DNA from: Scilla litardierei
Lineage: Eukaryota > Streptophyta > Magnoliopsida > Asparagales > Asparagaceae
DNA length: 64,000 nucleotides
Assembly (NCBI GenBank): GCA_030789695.1
Contig: CM061138.1
Location: forward strand, 180,831,051-180,895,050
Direction of reading: 5' to 3'
A program made the position numbers and the translations under genes. Of this stretch, positions 23,101-33,130 are shown in pieces. Under the pieces are notes generated by a model. It saw nothing but the letters and a program-made list of their open reading frames with translations, ran no database searches and was not told the origin of the DNA. Each line of letters opens with the position of its first letter. The stretch's first letter is position 1.

Positions 23101-23760
23101 TGCAAGATGGGAGGATATGGTGAAGTTTGGTTTTAGAAGAGATCTGGTAGGTGCTCAAGTGGCAGATTTTGCTAATATGTTACGATTGTTATCTAATGTT
23201 CAAGTGAAACAAAGGGAACATATTCGAAAGTGGAAGTGGGGATGGATAGCTAGTGAGGGTTTTACTGTGAAGTCATTTTATTCTTTTTTTATTTAAACGG
23301 ACTCCTTATTAAAAAAATAAACATTGTGCCAGTTCCAATAAAGATTAAAATCCTGTTGTTGTTGATTGTAAAGGGCAGGCTTAACATAAAAGATATGTTG
23401 ATTCAGAAAGGCTTAAATCATTTCTCAATATGTGTTTTTGTAATTCTCAAGATGAGACCATTACTCATTAGTTCTTACAGTGTAACGTGGTGAGATCCAT
23501 ATGGATATATATTATATATAATCTACAAATTGGTCATATTTCAGTTAACATGCATTCTATTTGGTCAAAATGGGGTAAAGATAGACCGGGAGTTAAATGT
23601 TATGGCATTTATTTGGACTGATTGGTGTGAGAGGAATGCTCGTATTTTTAGAGCAAAGGCTAAGAATAATCTCTCTCTTATATAGTATTAATTCACTTAT
23701 AAACTTTTGGTTGAATAATTTACCTTGAAAGCTAGAATAAGTTACTTTGTAAACTAGCTC
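20200..23760 (+). pseudogene. Degenerate L1-type LINE (endonuclease-RT-zf-RVT)
   Basis: Remains of LINE ORF2. The endonuclease start VDVACIQESR is near 20227; its end has FEFERHG...LDLIDIPLVGRRF near 20545-20665. RT blocks are LMPKNEG...LRPISLVNIVYKIVNKVL near 21700-21790, HNDPVSPLLFVVVADV near 22118-22165 and the catalytic LQYADDML near 22253. The 3' zinc-binding region has GFTVKSFY near 23260 and the terminal FIWTDWCERNARIF near 23600. It is interrupted by dozens of stops and frameshifts and contains a 91 bp tandem duplication. No poly(A) tail can be seen at the 3' end. Confidence 0.85.
20964..21146. repeat. 91 bp tandem duplication inside the LINE
   Basis: The block starting ATTAAACTATGGGTGCAATT occurs twice in direct succession (20964-21054, 21055-21145), with no difference I can see over most of its length. 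It breaks the LINE frame. The near-identity of the copies within an otherwise decayed element suggests a recent event. Confidence 0.9.
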
Positions 23761-23799
23761 ATTGTTTATTGTTACCTGTAATGCCGAGGTGATTTGCAG

Positions 23800-23987
23800 G
23801 AAGGGGTTTCTTGAAGTGTCAATTTGGTGATGCTCATCAAAATGCTGGAACCACCGATACAAGAGAAGTCATTGATCGGAAGGAGCAAGAAACAGCTGAA
23901 AGATTTGATGGGTCTACCATTGACTCTCCTGCAAGACACTTCACTGGAAGTGAGGAGATTCTTCATGTGATGCATCATCGGGTATGA
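23800..23987 (+). pseudogene. Orphan terminal exon of an unidentified host gene
   Basis: An open exon-like stretch starts after a good acceptor (GATTTGCAG|GAAGG) and runs 61 codons to TGA at 23985. Its peptide begins RGFLKCQFGDAHQNAG, contains REVIDRKEQETAERFDG and ends EEILHVMHHRV. It is followed by about 270 bp of T-rich 3' UTR-like sequence with AATAAA at 24260. I do not recognise the family. No other exon is visible upstream; a decayed LINE lies directly before it. It could be the last exon of a disrupted gene or a captured fragment. On the minus strand a chance ORF overlaps it. Confidence 0.45.
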
Positions 23988-24270
23988 CCTGAGGATGGCA
24001 TTAAGTTTATACTTATGGACTGAGGTTCTTTTAGCTTCTTGCACGCATGTGATATTTGATTGTTGACGTGTTCTGTCAGAACTATTGCGGGTTAGACTAC
24101 TATGATTTTTGTGATTATGGTGCTGGATGGTTTTTATTTTAAATTTTCTGAATGTAATAGAGGGTATGTTCTGAGTATGCTTGTGGTATACTCGTAATTT
24201 ATTGCACTTTTATAGCTGTGAGTATGACAATGGAATATGTTGTACATAACTATTGATGGAATAAAATGAG
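23988..24270 (+). other. 3' UTR-like sequence with polyadenylation signal
   Basis: T-rich, no ORF, with AATAAA at 24260-24265 as a candidate poly(A) signal for the orphan exon. Confidence 0.4.
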
Positions 24271-24836
24271 AGGCCAGGCATTAGTTTGCGACCCCATCTT
24301 TTTTTTCCCTAAAAAATTAAGTCACGTCCTTGAAATCAGAAATGCAGTTTCAATACGACCTTATTAGACTAATAATAATAATAACAACAACAACAATAAT
24401 AATCCAACGATTGGCTTGAAAGCTAATAAGTATTGACCTCATCTAAGATGCTCACATCGAAACAATAAAGGTACCAACATAAACATCTGCTAAGCTGACG
24501 TATATGATCTACTAGAACATTTCAAAGGAACAAATTGGGCCACAACATAGAAAAGACTTATTAGCGGATTTGGAAAACCTTCCTTTTTTGGCAAAATTTT
24601 CTATTTATAGTCCCCTTCGTTCATTTTCATCTTGTATTTCCACATGCTTAGCAAGAAATTTAGAAATTGAATTTTATGCACCTAATTCCAATAACTTCCA
24701 ATGTGGGGGAACCCCAAAAAACTCACAAGGACAAAAAATTTCTAAACGAGAAGGCGCTATCACGCTTTCAACTATCGAGAACACTGATCCTAAAAGTACG
24801 GGGAAAAGAAAAAAGTGGCCAACGAAACACCCTAAC
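24271..24836 (-). other. Presumed first intron of the Josephin gene fragment, with no further exon found
   Basis: AT-rich, with an (AAT/AAC)n microsatellite at 24370-24405. It starts at a proper donor (CAG|GTTAGG on the minus strand). I found no second Josephin exon here or further left. Confidence 0.5.
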
Positions 24837-25073
24837 CTGGATGCTAAAATCGCCTCCCATGGACACATTGTGGGAGTCATCCATCGAAAAATCCCCCGAC
24901 GAGCCCTGGTTCATCATCTGCCTCTCGGTCTGATCGAGATCGGAGGCAAGCGCCGCGAGATCGACCTCGGAGAAGAAAGGCCCCTGCAGCACTGTGTTCA
25001 CGCAGTGGACGGCGCAGAGCTTCGATTCCTGCACCTCGTGGTACAGCATCCCACCGTTGCTCGGCCCCTCCAT
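24837..25073 (-). CDS. Josephin (ataxin-3-like deubiquitinase) first exon, isolated
   Basis: The minus strand from ATG at 25073 encodes 79 residues that match the N-terminus of plant ataxin-3 homologues, cysteine proteases that remove ubiquitin. The Josephin catalytic Cys lies in ESKLCAVHC (residue 20), followed by NTVLQGPFFSEVDLA and the conserved HNVSMGGDFSIQ at the exon end. A canonical donor CAG|GTTAGG follows at 24837/24836. There are no stops or frameshifts. The rest of the domain, including the catalytic His and Asn, should lie in later exons, but none is visible in the next several kb, which hold an orphan exon of another gene on the opposite strand and then a LINE. This is either a truncated gene or a captured first exon. 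Confidence 0.75.
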
Positions 25074-26025
25074 CTATCGATGAAACCCTAGAAATCTTTG
25101 GGGAGAAGAAAGAGCGGAATTGAGTCGCAAATAATCGAAAAAGTGGAGGAATAAAGAGAAGGGGTTTTAGTTTTTAGCTCTTTATTTATTTATTTATTTT
25201 GCAAAATTTTGTTTGCTGATGGCTTTTTGAGTAACGGTTGTCCACGTGGAAAGGCCAAGAGATGCGCTGTCGACAGCCGCTGCTGACAAGGACTTGACAA
25301 AACTAGGGATGATAACGGACATGCATGCTTTCAATTGGTCATGTCGTATCCTTATCCCTACAAAGTTTTGACATCTCTGAAGAAGATTTAGTAGTCTTCT
25401 TGGATATGCAGTGGAAGAGTTAATCATCAAGGCTTCTTTACACCGATCATTGTAGTTTATCACACGAGGGGAAATCCATTAGTTCTCACAACCTAAATCT
25501 CTATCTTTTAGTGCAGATGGATTCTCTCTGTTTTTTGATGGACTCCCTTCTGTAAGGTGAAGGCCTCTTGGTGGTAGTTATTGTCTACAAATGGTCATGC
25601 CTTATTCTCAAGAGAGTAGAGGTTATTTATAGACTTCCAACTTGTTAGAAATTCAATTTCAAACCATAACTACTTTTATAGTTATAGCAACCACCCAAAA
25701 TTACTGTATACACATATTTGTATCATTTCTTAAGTTTTAAATTTACGTATTCAATTAATGTGTATATTAGATAAGTTATCACTCACTTGACAGAGGCTTG
25801 GGAATACATGGAGTCCATACGATAGAATGATCAAATCCTTAATGAGACTTCAAAAAATGAGCTAACAGAGCCTTCTTGCGACGACACTGGAGCATGCCTT
25901 GATCAAGGAGAGCAAAGCGTAGACGTACCTTTACAACCCTTAAAAGAGGATATCCAACTGCTCATTCAAACATAAGAGGTTAAATCCCAATCATTTATTA
26001 ATTCTTCTAGAATTAGTGAAGGATT
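25074..26025 (-). promoter_or_regulatory. 5' UTR and possible promoter of the Josephin fragment
   Basis: Just upstream of the ATG the minus strand has a purine/pyrimidine-biased leader and AACCCCTTCTC. An AT-rich patch with (TTTA)n near 25180-25198 follows further upstream. No clear TATA box can be fixed. The remainder to 26025 is AT-rich with no ORF and no recognisable element. Confidence 0.35.
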
Positions 26026-26099
26026 TGTAGGGATGATGATGTGGCATGCCCAATTGGAAGTCCAATCGGGCTTTGGACATGCCCATTATCATCCCTACA
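26026..26099. repeat. Foldback (imperfect inverted repeat), 74 bp
   Basis: The arms TGTAGGGATGATGATGTGGC and its near-complement at the right end (GCCCATTATCATCCCTACA) enclose a short spacer that itself has TTGGAAGTCCAA. It would form a long hairpin. It may be a small MITE or a microRNA-precursor-like hairpin; sequence alone cannot decide. Confidence 0.6.
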
Positions 26100-26130
26100 C
26101 AAAACCCACTTATTGCGTGCTAATTTCAAA

Positions 26131-26435
26131 GAGTGTTGTTATTCGCACCACAGAAAGTTATGAATACACCACACTACTTGATTCACCACACCTATATTTT
26201 TAACATCAGATGTTCGGAGTTGGAGATCCGAATGGCGCTAATACTTTTATTCTTCCGTTCGGAATTGCAAAACCAAACAATATAATAAAATACGTATTGT
26301 GTTCGGATTTACACATGTATTGTATTAGAGCCATTCGGATCTCCAACTCCGAACATCTGATGTTAAAAATATAGGTGTGGTGAATCAAGTAGTGTGGTGT
26401 ATTCATAACTTTCTGTGGTGCGAATAACAACACTC
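26131..26435. mobile_element. Mutator-like MITE with 9 bp TSD
   Basis: Very long terminal inverted repeats (about 114 bp, 26131-26244 against 26322-26435) differ by about one base. The ends read GAGTGTTGTTATTCGC and its complement. The 9 bp direct repeat AATTTCAAA flanks it (26122-26130 and 26436-26444). A 9 bp duplication and long TIRs starting with G indicate a Mutator superfamily MITE. It has no coding capacity. The near-perfect arms indicate a recent insertion or recent copy. Confidence 0.93.
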
Positions 26436-26449
26436 AATTTCAAATGGGA

Positions 26450-26513
26450 AGTTGCTCTTTTTTGATACAAAGGGGGGAGCATACCAATCGAGCAAAAGCT
26501 CGTTGGCAATTTG
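26450..26513 (+). other. Polypurine-tract-like sequence before a copia LTR
   Basis: GATACAAAGGGGGGAGC at about 26464 resembles the multiple PPT motifs of Sireviruses and lies about 30 bp before the LTR. It implies that the end of an internal region lies left of the LTR, although a primer site also lies right of it. Confidence 0.5.
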
Positions 26514-27465
26514 TGTTGGAAATTGGGACACATATGGTTTGTTTTTGTTGAATTTTGGTGATTCAACTCTTTCACATCACATGCCCAGGTTGCTCGGTCG
26601 AGCGTGCAAGTCGCTCGATCGAGCTGGAGGCTTTGAGCTGAGGCCCAGATGAGAAGCTCATTTACTCGATCACTCTACCACTCGACCGAGTTACTGTCTG
26701 CTCTGTCGAGTGGTTTGAGTACTCGATCGAGTTAATTAAGCTCAATTTTAACAGAGAGTTGGCATTTTTTGAAGCTCTGCAGAGATTGTCAACTCTGTCG
26801 AGCGAAGTTGACACTCGACCGAGCGCCATGCTTTTCCACCCCAGCGGTAGAAGCAGCGGAGAGACCGCTCGGTCGAGCATTGAGCTCGCTCAACCGAGCG
26901 GCGCGAGGCCAGTTCTTTTTAGCCGACGGCTGAGATGGTTTTCCAGCTCGTTTTTGGGAGCCCCATTTAATCCTAAGTGCTCATTATATTAGGTTAAGGC
27001 CAATTTCGAGATCTGGAGCCAGAGAGAGCTGCTGCCGCCTCCATTGAAGAGTTTTGTCGAGAGATTAGGGTTAGGAGTTTGTTTGTGAAGTTGAGTAATT
27101 CTCTTCATTGCTCCTTTTGATTTATTCTTCCTTGAGTGAGATTGTGAGGGCTTGCGCTTTTTAGCCAAGTTATTACTCACGTGAGTGGAAGATAGATTGT
27201 AACTCTTTGTAGATCTCTCTGATAGTGAAATCATCTCGGAATTGTTGAACGTATGTTGTGCGCAACCGAACCAGGAGAAACTCTTGTGTGTCTATGATTG
27301 ATTTGATTATTGTTGCTATTTCGTTTACTGCTTCACTTCGCATGGTCGTAGGGATTTTGTTGGGTTATTTGAGAACCAATTTTTGCTAGTCCTAGATTCC
27401 TGATCAAATTTTAGGATTGGTTATTCCGCACTGATCTCAAGTTTGGTTCTCCATTATTCCTAACA
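26514..27465 (+). repeat. Copia LTR with CTCGRYCGAG palindrome cluster
   Basis: 952 bp from TGTTGGAAATTGGG to CCTAACA, with the primer-binding site just after it. Between 26590 and 26900 there are about ten copies of palindromes of the type CTCGATCGAG, CTCGACCGAG and CTCGGTCGAG. Clusters of CpG-containing palindromes upstream of the core promoter are known in Sirevirus LTRs. Confidence 0.8.
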
Positions 27466-27467
27466 AG

Positions 27468-27481
27468 TGGTATCAGAGCTT
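27468..27481 (+). other. Primer-binding site (initiator tRNA-Met)
   Basis: TGGTATCAGAGCTT lies two bases after the LTR end. It is complementary to the 3' end of initiator tRNA-Met, the standard primer of plant copia elements. Confidence 0.9.
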
Positions 27482-27513
27482 GTGTTCTTTTGTGAAGGAA
27501 GTTTGTGGCAAAG

Positions 27514-27817
27514 ATGGTTTCATTGGCAACAGTAAACATTGAGAAGTTCACTGGCCAGAATAATTTTCGTATCTGGCAGACGAAGGTGAAGAATGTCCTG
27601 ATGCAGACAGTGTGTTACCAAATCGTATTCGATGAGGCGAATATCGATAAGGAGGTGAATGAATCCGCTAGGGCAGAGATGGAGAGGAAAGCTTACAGTG
27701 CGATTCAGTTGTCGTTGGCAAATAATGTTCTGAGAGCAGTCTTGGGTGAAGCTACGACGTCTGATATCTGGAAGAAGCTTGATGGACTGTATATGAAGAA
27801 GTCATTCATGAGTCCTC
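27514..27817 (+). pseudogene. Copia gag N-terminus, truncated
   Basis: About 100 codons from ATG at 27514: VNIEKFTGQNNFRIWQTKVK, VLMQTVCYQIVFDEAN and TTSDIWKKLDGLYMKKS. These are typical of the UBN2-type copia Gag, which forms the particle shell. The frame is intact up to 27817, where an unrelated LTR begins. The rest of gag and all of pol are missing. The start is the first ATG after the primer site and fits the family. Confidence 0.85.
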
Positions 27818-28372
27818 TGTAATACCTCGTTTCCGTATATACGAGTATAATGTCCGTATTTTTTGATGTATTTGTACGTATGAGATTTTTGGGTATTTTC
27901 ATTAATTTTCCATAATTTACTCATTTAGAACACTTGGTTAATATTGAATATCTTTGTGAATCAATAGCCACTCCTAATATCTCACATTCCCTCATTAGAG
28001 CTTCAATCTTATGCTATAGGATCTAAGCTCTAGGGAATTTCTCCCAGGTATTTCAATCTCATTCCTTTTCTTGGAGAACATCTTTCTTCTCGTCATTTCA
28101 TACACTCAAGTGAGAAGTGTTAGGATTCATTCCTAGAAGAGAGAAAGTTCATCAAGTGCAATCAAAGTCGCATCTCAAGTACTTGAGTTTCACTTGCATG
28201 CCTTCTTCTTCACATTGGTAAGATCATATCAAGGCATAGGTAAGTGTTATTTCATTTCATCTTTGTGTTACCCCTAATTCTCTTTGTGGAAATTAGATAC
28301 TCTCTTTGTGGGAGTTACTCTCTTTGTGAGAGTTTGGTTCTTTCTGTGTGAAAGAACAAATTGTAGTGACCA
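27818..28372 (+). repeat. LTR-like fragment starting TGTAATACCTCG
   Basis: Starts TGTAATACCTCGTTTCCG, similar to Tekay-type LTR starts (TGTAACGACCTG). No matching CA end can be fixed and there is no coding sequence. The boundary with the next LTR at 28373 is tentative. Confidence 0.35.
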
Positions 28373-30816
28373 TGTGCTATGAGGAACAAACACTAGAGGG
28401 GGGTGAATAGTGTTTTATAGAATTATAAGGAATTTATGCCAAATAAAACCCTAGTTAACCAACAAATGCGGAATGTATGAAATGATCAACAACACAAAGA
28501 ACAAAGCAATGCAAACATACAATCTACCCTGGTTCGGTGCCACCCAAGTCTCCCCGACTTGTTACCGGTGCCCTAGTCCAGCAACACCCGGATCCCCTCT
28601 GGATACTCTAGCAAACTGCTAGAGATTTCCTTTAGCCCACTTGCGGAAACCCCACAAGTGCAATCGACCTACAATCGATGTTCGTGTATCCCACAATCCG
28701 GGAACACGCAAAAACCTTAATCCCACAACTTAGGACTAAGCACACTCTCACAACCTGAGAGTAAAACGAAATCTTGACTCCCACAACTTGGGATCAAGCC
28801 AATCCTCTCACCACCGTGAGTATACAACAATTATGAAGTATAAAGATTGAAATATAAAACTTCTTACCACAAAATCCTATGCCTTGAGAAATACTTACCA
28901 ATTTGGGGCAAGAATGGATTTTGAGGAAGATGAGATCACCAAACCCAAGCTCCACCAAGATGAACAGCAATAGATGGCTAAGGATAAGTTGGTGACTTGG
29001 ATTCAAGCTCTTAGCTTGAGAAGCTCACAAAGAATGAGAATCTCTCTTGTGGAATTAGTGCTCAAAGAGTGAGGGAGAGATTCTTGTGAGATGAGAGAGC
29101 TTGGAATTGGAGTTGAATGGCTCTTCTCAAAGATGTGAAAATGTCTCTAATTTCAGCCTTGGATCCCTGGTTAGAAGCACACAAACTTATATAGGGAAGA
29201 GAGAAAACGGTCACAAAATTAGTGGCATTAAATGCCCCAACGGCTCTATTCTGAAGCTGCTTAATCGGTCTAAGAAGGATCATCAACCGATTAGATTGAC
29301 AACTAGTCGGTCAGTGAACCTTCTTGGACCGACTAGATGGTTGACAGAGAAGATGGAGAAATCTGGGTAAGAACTAGTCGGTCTAAGAAGGATCATCAAC
29401 AGACTAGATTGACAACTAGTCGGTCAGTGAACCTTCTTGGACCGACTAGATTGGCTTTTAATGCATTAACCATCCTTCTTGAACCAACTAACTGGTCAAC
29501 AGTACAAAGGTCGAATTTCACAAGGAAAACTAGTCGGTCTGAGAAGAAACATCAACCGACTATATCATCATTTAGTCGGTCGGTGAGCCTTCTTGGACTG
29601 ACTAATTGGTCAACAAATGGTCTTGAATTGATTAGGATAACTAGTCGGTCTGAGGAAGATTTCCAACCGACTAAATCGTCATCTAGTCGGTCGGTGAACC
29701 TTCTTGGACCGACTAATTGACCAACAGTGAATGGGCTGAATTAAGTAAGGATATCTAGTCGGTTCAAGAAGGATTCCCAACCGATTAGATCGCCATCTAG
29801 TCGGTTGGTTCTTCTTCTTGAACCAACTAAGATGCATATGAAGCCGTGAAATGAAACGATAGGCTACGGGAAAGTTTCTAATGGCTTCTAAGGCAATCCT
29901 AGAGATACGATATGAAAGTTATGAAGATTTCTAGGTAAGTACCACTCAAGGCTTAACATTCTACTAAACCGAAGCTAGAAGACAATATAAATAACATGAC
30001 GAACCGTCTTCGAAGCTTCAACATGGAGAATCCGAATCCCTTGACTTCATGAATACTCCTTGAGCTTCAACAAAGCTCCAGGCACCACGATCACGCGTTC
30101 TGAGGAAGTCTTGGGACGTCGCTTGAGATGAACAAATTACTTTGGCGACGATCTCCATAAAACTTCATGGTCTTGAGTCTTTTAGTTGAATGACTTGAAC
30201 GTCATAGTCTTCGAAGATTTTGACTCATCCATTCCTTTCTTCTCTTTGGATTGAATCACCATTCATTTGTTGATGTCATTGGCTTAATGATTGAGGTAGC
30301 CGTTGAATTCTTCAAGCCAATGTTTCACTTTTGTTGATCTACCAAGTCCTCCACTTGAATCAACACGTGTAGTCACTTTTGATCTTCTTGAATCTAATTG
30401 GTGACTTTGTAGCTAACTGCAATCACAAGAGTTAGTCGCAATGATTTGTATTTGATCATCATCAAAATCAAGGTGGAGAGTCCAATACTCAACACAAATC
30501 CTCTGTGTGAGGTCTCTCTGTGTGAGAGTAAGAATTTCTCTGTGTGAGAATCCAAATCCTCTGTGTGAGGTATCACCATGTGAGATTGTATTCACTTCTC
30601 TTTGTGGGAATTATAGTGAATATTGGTGTGGCTGGACGTACCCAAGTTTTGGGGAACCCGGGTAAAATCCTTGTGTTTGCGTTTGTTGTTGTTGAGCATA
30701 CTCTTTAATTTCCGTTGCTTATTGTGCTTTAATTTCAGTAACTTTTAATTAAGCACTTTGCTTGCTATTACACTATTCACCCCCTTAGTGTGTGTAGCCC
30801 CGCAGGGTCCCTTACA
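28373..30816 (+). repeat. Sirevirus-like LTR, about 2.4 kb
   Basis: Starts near TGTGCTATGAGG and carries ACTAGAGGGGGGTGAATAG at its left end (28391). CTATTCACCCCCTTAG lies at its right end (30773), before CCCTTACA. These paired blocks are characteristic of Sirevirus-type plant copia LTRs. Repeated CTCTGTGTGAG blocks lie near 30500-30590. No primer site follows the end; instead Tat2 integrase begins. It is therefore a solo or remnant LTR. Start and end are by inspection only. Confidence 0.5.
29263..29835 (+). repeat. CTAGTCGGTC / GACCGACTAG repeat cluster, 5 units
   Basis: Units starting CTAGTCGGTCTAAGAAGGA or variants occur with TAGTCGG landmarks at 29272, 29375, 29531, 29642 and 29756, 103-156 bp apart. 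Each unit also carries the inverse motif ACCGACTA, so each can fold. Short open frames here are repeat artefacts. Confidence 0.8.
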
Positions 30817-31722
30817 GATGCCATCGAATATGTTCGAAGGTGCTCGACCATCTAAAAGTTCTCAAAGATCAGCTCGGCCCAACCAACTGATCTGATCCCC
30901 ATCATCAGTCCGGTCCCTTTCGCCAAGTGGGGGCTAGACCTCCTTGGTCCATTCAAACAAGCGAGTGGGCAACAGAAGTACCTAATAGTGGCGATCGACT
31001 ACTTACAAAGTGGATCGAGGCAGGACCCTTGTCCTGGATCAATTGGAAGGAAGCTTAAAGCTTTGTCTGGAAGTCCATCGTTTGTCGTTTTGGCATCCCA
31101 CAATCCATTGTGACGGACAATGGGACGCAATTCGATAGCACCGGCTTCAGAGACTTCTGCTCAGAGCTGAAGATCAAGTTGCACTTCGCCTCTCTCGCCC
31201 ATCCCCAGTCGAATGGATTGGCAGAAGCATCCAACAAAAGCATCCTCGGGCTCCTTCAGAAGAGAATAACCGGGCTCGAAGGGACCTGGCCGGACGAAAT
31301 ACCCGACATACTATGGTCGTACAGGATGCGAAGCCGTCGTCCCAATGGAAGTCAATGAGCAACCGCTTCGTCTCCAATACTATGATGAAGAAAGATACTC
31401 AAAAGTCCTCGAGCTCAACCTACAACTGGTGGACGAGGTCCACGAACAGGCTCTAGCGACCCTCATCGAACAAAAAGGACACAATGCCTGCTATTTCAAC
31501 TCAAGGGTCCGTGAACGTAGCTTCTGTGTAGGCGACTTGGTACTACGCAAGGCTGCTTTCACTCCTGAGATTCTCAAGTAAGGGAAGCTCGCCGCGAAGT
31601 GGGAAGATCCTTACACACTGATCGATGTACTCGGTCCTACCACCTACCGACTCGCTACATTGGATGAGAGAGAGCTTTCTCATCCTTGGAACACTGAGCA
31701 CTTGCGGAAGTATTATCAATGA
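30817..31722 (+). pseudogene. Second Tat element (Tat2): integrase and C-terminal region
   Basis: Integrase of a Tat-lineage Ty3/gypsy element lacking everything upstream. Seen in order: remains of the zinc-binding region (EYVRRCS), a frame-shifted start of the core, SIVCRFGIPQSIVTDNGTQF near 31075-31130, and HPQSNGLAEASNKSILGLLQ near 31200. The tail region has NSRVRERSFCVGDLVLR (about 31500), and the end SHPWNTEHLRKYYQ is followed by TGA at 31720. Gaps and frame changes near 30850, 31000, 31330 and a TAA near 31579 inactivate it. It is clearly related to Tat1 integrase but not identical. Confidence 0.88.
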
Positions 31723-31834
31723 TTGTACCAGCGGGGATAAATGATGGAAATATATCTTCATCTTTTGTCTTATGCATATTCATGATAAATACAAAGTCTA
31801 TCGTCTTCGATATTTGTCCAATAATTCTTCTAAC

Positions 31835-32375
31835 TACGACGCTCATCGGCTGTAATTCGAAGGGGCCTCGCCCCTCGCCACTGAACGACCCCTGTTGTCA
31901 GCTGTAAGTCGAAGGGATTCCCCTCGCCACTGAGCAACCCACGACGCTCGTCGGCCGTAAGTCGAAGGGGCCTTGCCACCGAACGATCTCTGTCGTCAGC
32001 CATAAGTCGAAGGGATTCCCCCTCGCCACTGAACGACCCACGATGCTCGTCGGCTGTAAGTCGAAAGGGCCTCGCCCCTTACCACCAAACGACCCATGTC
32101 GTCAGCCGTAAGTCGAAGGGATTCCCCCTCGCCACTGAACGACCCACAATACTCGTCGGCCGTAAGTTGAAGGGGCCTCGCCCCTTGCCACTAAACGACC
32201 CCTGTCGTCAACCGTACGTCGAAGAGATTCCCCTTTGCCACTGAATGACCCACGACACTCTTCGGTCGTAAGTCGAATGGACCTCGCCCCTCGCCATCGA
32301 ACGACCCCTGTCGTCAGCCATAATCTGAGAGATCGCCCCTCGCTACGGAACGACCCTAGTCGTCGGTCGAGAGCC
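31835..32375 (+). repeat. Tandem repeat, about 105 bp unit, about 5 copies, in Tat2 3' region
   Basis: The landmark GCTCGTCGGCCGTAAGTCGA or variants occurs at about 31841, 31946, 32045, 32151 and 32257 (spacings 105, 99, 106, 106). Each unit consists of two related halves containing GTAAGTCGAAGGG and CACTGAACGACCC. It lies between pol and the antisense gene, the same place as the 167 bp array in Tat1, but the sequence is unrelated. Confidence 0.85.
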
Positions 32376-32640
32376 GAGGCATTACCCCTCTCTACTAAGC
32401 GAAATGTGATTTATGGTTTAAAGGGTTGTGTTCAATCTGTTGAATACGCCTAACTTACCAACGACTAAACTTGTCATAAGTTTCTAATATATCGAAAGTT
32501 AAAGTCGTTGAGGGGGCCTTACACGCGCACATATTCAAATAATAGATAAAAGCGCAAAGTCACAACAATTTTTTTTCATTTCCAAGGAAACAGAAACGAA
32601 AAAGGATTACAAGAAACCTAAAACTAAGGCATGCCGGCCT
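32376..32640 (+). other. Tat2 spacer
   Basis: AT-rich, no ORF, with GAGGGGGCCTTACACGCG near 32509 and a poly(T)/A-rich stretch near 32570 that may hold the 3' end of the antisense transcript. Confidence 0.4.
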
Positions 32641-33130
32641 AAGAGGGGGGAGGAGCACCCCCGGATGCAAAAATGCTGGTGAAAGCTTCTATCGCCTTTC
32701 ATAAAACTGGTCGTGAGCTCCACCTTCTCCTTCGCAGTGGCTTCCTCGAGCTCGGTGACTTTGGCCCGAGATTCAACGGCCTCCGTCGTACATGCCTCTA
32801 CCCACCTCTAGGAGTCGAAAGCTTTGGTTCAAAGATGGAACACCTCATTCTTGAGAGCATCCAGCTCCGACTCAAGCCGAGCCTTCTCCGTCCTCCACTA
32901 GAGATCGGCAGACTTGCAGAGGATCGACAGGGACGAGAGACTATTCTTGGCCTCCATAGCCGCCCACTCAGCCGCCACCTTAGCCTCGAGGGCCTTCTGC
33001 AGGCTCTCCTCTGCCTCTTTTGTCCGAGCCTCGAGCTCGAATGCCTTATGCTCTGAGCGTCCGCCACCCGCCGACCTCCCTCGATCAAGTCGACGGCCTG
33101 ACGACGTAACATGGCATCGAGAACGAACAT
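32641..33130 (-). pseudogene. Tat2 antisense gene, coiled-coil exon
   Basis: The minus strand encodes a coiled coil (KAFELEARTKEAEESLQKAL, AKVAAEWAAMEAKNSL, RTEKARLESELDALKNEV), the counterpart of the Tat1 coiled-coil exon. Stops in all frames near 32810 break it. The two elements share this layout at low sequence identity. Confidence 0.55.

Noticed and set aside
23772..24044. Minus-strand 90-codon ORF over the orphan exon
   Set aside because: The plus strand has acceptor, stop and poly(A) signal; the minus frame has no supporting signals.
29263..29835. CRISPR-like or integron-like array of CTAGTCGG repeats
   Set aside because: Irregular spacing, related intervening sequence, inside an LTR.
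28373..30816. DNA transposon with GGGGGGTGAATAG terminal inverted repeats
   Set aside because: The paired blocks are known from Sirevirus-type LTRs, and no target duplication or transposase was found.
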